From NCBI GenBank assembly GCA_033961575.1, contig CM066737.1, forward strand, positions 61,338,771 through 61,402,770: a stretch of DNA of 64,000 nt. The letters run 5' to 3'. Under the pieces are notes generated by a model. That model was not told where the DNA came from, searched no databases, and saw only the letters and a program-made list of their open reading frames with translations. Origin of the DNA: Aselliscus stoliczkanus (lineage: Eukaryota > Chordata > Mammalia > Chiroptera > Hipposideridae). Below are positions 56,990 through 64,000 of the stretch, piece by piece (the stretch's first letter is position 1; every line of letters begins with the position of its first letter). The position numbers were made by a program, and so were the translations under genes.

Positions 56990-58016
56990 TTCTAATACTT
57001 TTTTTTAAATAAATACTCAGAAGTGAAATTGCTGGGACATAAGGTAGTTCTATTCTTAATTATTTCAGGACCTCCATACTGTTTTCCATAGTGGCTGCAC
57101 CAATGTGCAATCCCAGCAACAGTTCACAAGGGTTCCCTTTTCTCCACATCCTGGCCAATGCTTGTTACAAGTTTGTTGATTTATTGATGATAGTCATTCT
57201 GACAGGTGTGAGGTGGTATCTCATTGCAGTTTAAATGGGAATTTCTCTTGTGATTAGTAAAATTGAGCATAATTCATGTCTATTGGTAATCTGCATGTCC
57301 TCTTTGGAGAAATGTCTATACAGGTACTCTTTTTTAATTGGATTATTTGTTTTTTTGGTGTTGAGTTGTATGAGTCTTTTCTAAATTTTGTGTATTAACC
57401 TCTTATCGGAGGTATCATTTGTGAAAACCTTCCCCCATTCAGTAGGTTGTCTTTTCATTTTCTTGATGGTTTCCTTTTCTATGCAAAAACATTTTAGTTT
57501 GATGTCATCCCATTTGTTTATTTTTTCTTTTGTTTCCCTTGCTCAAGGAGATACAACATAAAAAATGTTACTAAGAGCAATATCAGAGAGTTCAATGCCT
57601 ATGATTTCTTCTAGGAGTTTTATGGTTTTGGGACTTACATTTAAGTCTTTAATCCATTTTGAGTTTATAGTTGTATATGGTACAAGAAGGTGGCCAAGTT
57701 TTCCCAACACCATTTATTGAATAGACTGTCTTTACCCCACTATATATCCTTGACTCCTTTGTCACAGGTTAAATGACCATATAGGCACGGGTGTATTTCT
57801 GAGCTCAATACTCTATTCCATTGATCTATCAGGCTGTTTTTATGTCAATACTATGCTATTTCCATTACTATAGCCTTGTAGTATAGCTTGATATCAGGTA
57901 GTGTGATACCTCCAAATCTTTCTCAAGATGGCCATGGCTATTCAGTGTCTTTTATGGTTCTGTATAAATTTTAGCATTATTTGTTTTAGTTTTGTGAAAA
58001 ACGTCATTGGTATTTT

Positions 58017-58115
58017 TGTTTTGAGGACAGTGTCACTGGCCCTCATATGTGGGACCGAACCGGGGCCGCTGGCTTCCCAAGCCAGCACTTAACCACCGCG
58101 CCACTCGGCTGGCCC
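58017..58115 (-). mobile_element. Short tRNA-derived bat SINE
   Basis: Reverse SINE with core 'cagtgtcactggccctcata' and head ending 'cggctggccc'. 'attggtatttt' (58006) recurs with one change after the head (58117). Confidence 0.9.
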
Positions 58116-58370
58116 GATTGATATTTTGAAAGGTGTTGCATTGAATCTATAAATTGCTTTTGGTAGTATGGACATTTTAACAATGTTAATTCTTTCCATC
58201 CATGGGCACAGTATATGCTTCCATTTATTTGTATCTTCTTCAATTACTTCCTTCAATATCTTATATGTCTCTGATTACAGGTCTTTTATCTCCTTGGTTA
58301 AATGTATCCCTAGGTACTATTTTTTTATGCAATTGTAAATGGGATTGTTTGGTTTTTTTTGTATAATTAA

Positions 58371-58538
58371 ATAAATTTATTTATTACTTGATTTTGTTCC
58401 AAAACATGATGTAGCTTATGTATGTGCAACTATACGAACTGTGGCACAAACTAGATTGGTGATTCATGTAGGTAGTTAAATAGGCATCAGAGAAGAGATG
58501 AAGTACAGTGAGCTCCTCTACAGGGAGGCAAAATGAAC
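58371..58538. other. unassigned sequence
   Basis: A short stretch between the old L1 and the MITE, with no recognisable feature. Confidence 0.45.
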
Positions 58539-58540
58539 TA

Positions 58541-58619
58541 TTGGGTTGTCAGAAAAGACATGACATACTTTTTCTGTTTTTCGGTGCAAAAATGCATCAT
58601 GACTTTATCAACAAACCAG
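58541..58619. mobile_element. Palindromic mariner MITE (copy 2)
   Basis: The same family as 52035-52117: it starts 'ttgggttgtcagaaaag' and shares the middle 'gcaaaaatgcatcatgactt'. It ends 'tcaacaaaccag', with TA at 58539-58540 and 58620-58621. It is more mutated at the right arm. Confidence 0.8.
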
Positions 58620-58730
58620 TAGATAACCTTTCCTGACATTTTAACTCTGTGTTTGTTTTTTATTTTCCCTGCTTTATTTCTTCAAAGGCCGTCTGTAAAG
58701 CACATATAATTTGTTTTAATTAATTATTTT

Positions 58731-58861
58731 TTTCCAGTTACAGTTGACATTCGACATTATTTTATGTTAGTTTCAGCTGTACAGCATAGTGGTTAGACAT
58801 TTATATAATTTACTCAGTGATCACCCCAATTAGTTTAGAACCCACCTGGCACTAGTTATAG
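58731..58861 (-). repeat. L1 3' UTR fragment, cut by the younger L1
   Basis: It is close to the L1 3' UTR at 56217-56350 ('ggttagacatttatataatt' in both). It breaks off at 'cactagttatag', where the tail of the next L1 begins. The rest would lie beyond the window. Confidence 0.75.
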
Positions 58862-58887
58862 TTTTTTTTCTTTATTGTGAAATAAAT

Positions 58888-58890
<3 letters not shown>

Positions 58891-58931
<41 letters not shown>

Positions 58932-59004
58932 TTGAGGGCAGTGTCACTGGCCCTCATATGTGGGACCGAACCAGGGCCGCTGGCTTCCAAGGCCAGCGCT
59001 TAAC
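58891..59004 (-). mobile_element. 5'-truncated bat SINE with (TTTA)n tail
   Basis: Its tail has become a TTTA run (58891-58933). The head stops at 'cagcgcttaac', so the A-box end is missing. 'aatatt' is duplicated at 58885-58890 and 59005-59010. Confidence 0.85.
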
Positions 59005-59499
59005 AATATTTTCTTTTTAATTAGTATCAGGTGTACAACACAGCGCAATAGTTATACTTTTTACCCCTCAAAGTGACAGCCCCCTCCCCTAATTTATCCC
59101 CCACCCCCCATATCCTACATATCTATTACAATTCCTTTGATTCCTTCCACAGTGTACTCCACATCCTGTGATTATCTATATATTCAATTACAGTTGGCAT
59201 ACAATATTATGCAACACCAGCTTCAGATTTACAATGCAGTGATCGAGCCTCTACTCTATCCATGAAGTAGTCTCCCTAACAAGACATGTGACAGTCTGAT
59301 ACCCACAAAATATTTACAACATTATTATATTCCCCGAACTGCCTTTCATATCCCTGTGGCAATATTGTAGTTACCTATTTATGCTATCTAATCCCTTCCC
59401 CTTCTCCCTCATCCCCACTGCCCTAACAATTAGCAACCATCAGTTTTTCCTCTATATCTATGAGTCTCTTTCTGTTTACTTTGCTCATTATTCAGTTTT

Positions 59500-62400
59500 T
59501 CAGATTCCACATATAAGTGAGATCAAATGGTATTTGTCTTTCTCTGACTTATTTCACTTAACATAATAATCTTTAGGTCCATCCATATCGTTGCAAATGG
59601 TATGATTTCATTTTCCTTTAGAGTGGAGTAATAATCCATGGTATAAATGTACAACAGTTTCTTAATCTAGTCGTCTACCGATGGGCATTTTGGTTGTTTC
59701 CAAGTCTTGGCTATTGTAAATAGTGCTGCAATTAAAATAGGGGTGCATATATTTTTTGGAATTACTCTCTTGAATTCTTCTGGGTAGATACCCAAGAGTG
59801 GAATTGCTGGGTCAAACAGTAGTTCCATTTCCAGTTTTTTGAGATACCTCCATACTGATTTCCATAGTGGCTACACCAATCTGCAGTCCCACCAACAGTG
59901 CACCAGGGTTCCCTTTTCTCCACAACCTCGCCAGCACTTGTTTGTTGATTTATTGATGATTGCCATTCTGACCGGAGTGAAGTGGTATCATATTGTGGTT
60001 TTCATTTGCATTTCTCTGATGATTAGTGAGGTTGAACATTTTTTCATATGCCTGTTGGCCATCTGTATGTCCTCTTTAGAGAAATACCTCTTCATATCCT
60101 CTGCCCATTTTTTAATTAGATTGTTCGTTCTTTTTTGGTGTTGAGTTGACTGAGTGTTTTATAAATTTTAGAGATTAACACCTTATCAGATATATCATTG
60201 GCAAATATCATCTCCCATTCAGTAGGCTGTCTTTTTGTTTTGTTGATGATTTCCTTTGCTGTGAAAAAACTTTTAAGTTTGATGTTATCCCATATGTTCA
60301 TTTTTTCATTTATTTCCCTTGCCTGAGGGGATATATCAGGAAAAATATTACTCAGGGTAATGTCTGCACATTCACTCCCTATGTTTTCATCTAGGAGTTT
60401 TATGGTTTCAGGTCTTACATTTAAGTCTTTAATCAATTTTGAGTTCGTTCTCGTATATGGTGTAAGTAGGTGGTCCCTTTTCATTATTTTGCACGTCAGT
60501 CCAATTTTTCAGCACCATTTATTAAATCGACTATAATTACTCCAGTGTAAATTCTTGCTTACATTGTCATAGGTTAAATGACTATATATGGAACGGTTTA
60601 TTCCTGGGCTCTCTATTCTCTTCCATTGGTTTATGTGTCTGTTTTTATGCCTGTACCATACTGTTTTAATTACTATAGCCTTGTAGTATGTTTTTATGTC
60701 AGGGAGTGTGATTCCTCCCACTTTGTTCTTATTTCTCAAGATTGCCATGGCATTCGGGGTGTTTTGTGGATCCATATAAATTTTAGGATTATGTGTTCTA
60801 TTTCTGAGAAAAATGTCCTTGGTAGTTTGACTGAAATTGCATTGAATCTATAAATTGCCTTAGGTAGTATTGACATTTTAACTTTTATAATTCTTCCTAT
60901 CCATGAACATGGTATGTATTTCCATTTCTTTGTTTCTTCTTTGATTTCTCTCTTCAGTGTCTCATAATTTTCTGAGTACAGTTCTTTTTTTAATGAAGAT
61001 TTTGTCAGGGAATTGTGGGAGGGGAACAGTGTTAGGGTACTGGGGAAGGGGAACAGAAAAGTTGCTGTCCTTTTGTTCTTCAGTCTAGTTGTGGAGGACA
61101 TTGTTTCACTGGCCCATGTTGGTATCATCATTGCGCTTTTCTCGGATGAGACAGATCGGTTGCCGGCATCTGGAAGGCCACTCACAGTGGCTCTTGGCAG
61201 CTCACACTGGTTGCCAGCCACTCACGCTGGCTGCCTGCCACTCACTGTAGCCTATGTCAGTCCACTGCAGCAGGGGCTGCAACTTTGACGTCCTGGGGAC
61301 TCACAGCAGTCCAGCTCCAGGTGGAGCTGTTGTTCACCATCTTAGCTATAGAGGGCAGTGTCACTGGCCCTCATATGTGGGATCCAAACCGCAGTTGTTG
61401 GCGTCCCAATCCAGCTCTTAACCAACGGACCACTCGACCAGCCCGTTCTTTTACTTCCATAGTTAAATTTATTCCTAGATATTTTATCGTTTTTGAAGCA
61501 ATTGTAAAAGGGATTGATTTCCTGATTTCTTCTTCTGATAGTTTATTATTGGTGTATACAAATGCAACTGATTACTGAATATTAATTTTGTGTCCTGCTA
61601 CCTTACCCAATTAGTTTATCAGTTCTAACAGTTTTTTGGTGGAGTCTTTGGGATTCTCTCTATATAGTATCATGTCATGTGCATACAATGACAATTTTAC
61701 TTCCTCCTTTCCGATTTGAATGACTTTTCTTTCATTTTCTTGTCTGATTGCTGTGGCTAGAACTTCCAGGACTATGTTGAATAGAAGTGGTGAAAGTGGG
61801 CAGCCTTGTCTTGTTCCTGATCTTAAGGGAAAAGCTTTTGGCCTTTCCCCATTCAGTACAATGTATGCTGTGGCCTATCATATGGCCTTTATTATGTTGA
61901 GATATGATTCCACTCTTCCCACTTTACTAAGAGTTTTTATCATAAATGGCTGCTAGATTTTGTCAAACGCATTTTTTGCATCATTGATATGATCATATGA
62001 TTTTTATTTTTCATTTGGTTAACGTGATGTATTACATGAATTGATTTGTGGATATTGATCCAACCTTCCATACCAGGAATGAATCCCACTTGATCGTGGT
62101 TTATGATCATTTTAATGTTATGCTGAATTCGGTTTGCTAGTATTTTGTTGAGAATTTTTGCATCTATGTTCATAAAGGATATTGGCCTGTAGTTTTCCTA
62201 ATTTGTAATATCTTTGTCTGATTTTGTAATCAGGGTGATTTTGGCTTCATAGAAAGAGTTTGGGAGCTTTCCCTCCTTCTGTATTTTTTTGGAATAGTTT
62301 GACAAAACATTCATTAATGTATTTTTTTTAACGTTTTGTAAAATTCACCTGTGAAGCCATCTGGTCCATGACTTTTGTTTGTTGGAAGCTTGTTGATTAC

Positions 62401-63752
62401 TGATTCAATTTCTTTGGTTGTAACCAGTCTGTTCATAGTTTTTGTTTCTTTTTCATTCAGACTTGGTAGATTATATGCTTCTAGAAGTTAATCCATTTCT
62501 TCCAGATTGTCAAATTTGTTGGCATATAGTTGCTCGTAATATTTTCTTAAAATTTTCTGTATTTCTGTGGTATCTGTTGTCACGTCTCCTCTTTCATTTC
62601 TGATTTGATTAATTTGGGTCCTCTCTCACCTTCTTTTGGTGAGTCTGGCTAAGGGTTTGTAGATTTTATCTTTTGAAAAAACCAACTCTTGGTTTCATTG
62701 ATCCTTTGTATTATTTTTTTGGTATCTATTTCATTTATTTCTGCTCTGGTCTTTATTATTTCATTCCTTGTACTCCATTTGAGCTTCTTTTGCTGTTCCT
62801 TTTCCAGTTCCCTTAGGTATAAAGATAGTCTGTTGATTTGAGATCCTTCTGCAGTGCTATGAGCTTCCCCCTTAGGACTGCTTTCATTGCATCCCAGAGA
62901 TTTTGGGTCGTGGTGTCTTCATTTTCGTTTGTCTCGAGGTATCTTTTGATTTCCTCCTTGATCTCATTTTTGACCCATTCCCTATTTAGTAGCATGTTAT
63001 TCAGCCTCCATGTATTTGTAAGCTTTCCAGATTTCTTCTTATAATTGATTTCTAGTTTCATAGCATTATGGTCAGAGAAGACACTTGATATGATTTCAAT
63101 CCTCTTGAATTTATTGAGACTTGTTTTGTGGCCTAACATGTGGTCTATTTTGGAAAAACTACCATGTGCACTTGTGAAGAATGTATATTCTGTTGCTTTG
63201 GGGTGAAATGTTCTAAAAATATCGATTAAATCGGGCTGATCTCAAGTGTCATTTAAGGCCACTGTGTCCATGTTGATTTTCTGTCTCTAGGATCTGTCCA
63301 TTGGTGACAACGGGGTGTTGAAGTCCCCTACTCCAATAGTGTTACTGTTGATCTCTGTCTTTATGTCTGTCAAAATCTGTTTTATATATTTAGGAGCTCC
63401 TATGTTGGGTGCATAGATGTTTACTAGGGTTATGTCCTCTGGTTGAATCAATACCTTTATTATTATGTAGTGCCTTTCTTTGTCTTTAGTTGAAGTATTC
63501 ATTTTAAAGTCTATTTTGTCCGAAATAAGTATTCCTACTCTAGCTGTTTTTCTGATTTCCGTTTGCATGAAATATATTATTGTATACTTTACTTTCATTC
63601 TGTGTGTGTCTTTTCATCTAAGATGAGTCTCTTGTAGAAAGCCTATGCATGGATCCTGTTTTCTTATCCACTCAGTCACTCTGTCTTTTGATTGGAGCAT
63701 TTAGCCCATTCACTTTTAGACTGATTATCGATAGGTGCACATTTATTGCCAT
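59500..63752 (-). pseudogene. L1 ORF2 pseudogene
   Basis: Endonuclease-reverse transcriptase of the third young L1. The start 'MAINVHLSIIS' is at 63752. Endonuclease fragments lie at 63287-63598 ('VGDFNTPLSPMDRS') and 62813-63139 ('[15 protein letters not shown]'). An RT fragment is at 61940-62173 ('[16 protein letters not shown]'). The catalytic box at 61671-61685 reads AHD rather than ADD, so one catalytic Asp is lost. Tail fragments are at 60509-60775 and 60116-60484. Stops, frameshifts and the SINE at 60989-61444 disable it. Confidence 0.9.
60989..61444 (-). mobile_element. Long tRNA-derived bat SINE (T+ type)
   Basis: Reverse long form, from the reversed tail ('gaagattttgtcagggaatt') to the head ending 'cgaccagccc'. 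The exact duplication 'gttctttt' is at 60981-60988 and 61445-61452. Confidence 0.9.
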
Positions 63753-63799
63753 TTTGTAATTTGTATTTCTTGTCTTCCTGGGTTAGCTTGTTTTCCCTT

Positions 63800-64000
63800 T
63801 TCTTCTGTTTAGAAAATCCCTTTTAATGTTTTCTGCAATGTTGGCTTAGTGGTAATTAATTCCTTAAGCTTATTGTTTACTGAGAAGCTCTTTATCTCTC
63901 CTTCAATTTTAAGTGATAGCCGAGCTGGGTAGAGCAATCTTGGTTGTAGACCTTTATTTTAAATCACTTTGAATATTTCCTGCCACTCCCTTCTGGCCTG
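63800..64000 (-). pseudogene. L1 ORF1 C-terminal part, cut by window end
   Basis: This corresponds to the C-terminal domain region of ORF1 at 9929-10130 in the first L1, with near-identical text ('cttctggcctg' at the window edge). The rest of the gene is outside the window. Confidence 0.75.

Larger units (their letters stand above)
56210..58370 (-). mobile_element. Older L1 3' half
   Basis: Minus-strand L1: 3' UTR from about 56210 ('caattacagttgaaattcaa'), ORF2 C-terminal half with the reversed Cys-rich region near 57070-57140, and 5' truncation near 58360. The frames are broken. SINEs at 56821-56989 and 58017-58115 are nested. Confidence 0.8.
58862..64000 (-). mobile_element. Young L1 LINE, continues past the window
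   Basis: Minus-strand L1 of the same subfamily as 3317-12256: A-tail at 58862, 3' UTR split by a SINE (58891-59004), ORF2 stop at 59500, ORF2 start at 63752. The ORF1 C-terminal part runs from about 63800 to the window end. A long SINE (60989-61444) splits ORF2. The 5' end is not in the window. Confidence 0.9.

Noticed and set aside
1..64000. Bacterial-style operons, terminators, riboswitches or defence islands
   Set aside because: The window is plainly mammalian nuclear DNA. No such elements are expected and none are seen.

Overview
The window is mammalian nuclear DNA, almost certainly from a bat. It is AT-rich and non-operonic, and it is packed with L1 LINEs, MIR, L2, Tigger and MLT1 copies of the kind shared by placental mammals. 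Two features point to bats, probably the Yinpterochiroptera: many tRNA-headed SINEs with GGCCGGC-type heads, and SINE tails of the form CCCCAATAAAATCTTT-A(n). The species cannot be fixed from the sequence alone. I see no recognisable host protein gene, rRNA, tRNA gene or CRISPR array. The region reads as a gene desert or a very large intron. One 53-codon open stretch behind a good splice acceptor (53557-53720) is the best candidate for a host exon, and I cannot name it.

Layout. 1-3303: old sequence with an L2 piece and a deleted Tigger1. 3304-12269: a full-length minus-strand L1 (5' end at 12256, L1 3' end near 4368). It appears to carry about 1 kb of 3'-transduced flank that ends just past an AATAAA supplied by an old MLT1 LTR. 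A solo ERV LTR, a SINE and an unidentified retrocopy were later inserted into it. 12270-18000: a twin-primed (5'-inverted) older L1, a MIR/L2 cluster, a Tigger2-like element and MER5A. 18012-29850: two old minus-strand L1s. The first is split by a younger, internally deleted L1 at 19692-22940; SINEs lie between and within them. 29945-33905: an L1 fragment split by a Tigger, an ERVL-like pol remnant, two MLT1 LTR pieces and a head-to-head mariner composite. 33906-40795: mostly unassigned old sequence with SINEs. 40795-44812: a plus-strand old L1 with its middle missing. 45244-46414: a Tigger2-like element split by an L1 tail. 46417-56200: several long SINEs, an MLT1A-type LTR, a mariner MITE, the exon candidate, a trimeric SINE and a SINE with a 3' transduction. 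56200-64000: a truncated older L1, then an L1 tail split by a third young L1 that runs off the window end.

The elements do not work together as a pathway. What ties them is the L1 machinery. Target-site duplications flank most SINEs and several L1s, so L1-encoded endonuclease and reverse transcriptase probably placed nearly all the retrocopies. The nesting gives a relative order: MIR, L2, Tigger and MLT1 first, then old L1s, then young L1s, then SINEs. All L1 reading frames here are broken. I found no previously undescribed system. The observations most worth checking are the L1 3' transduction, the SINE 3' transduction, the inverted mariner composite, the trimeric SINE, the MITE hairpins, the deleted L1 with a repeated 3' UTR block, and the exon candidate.
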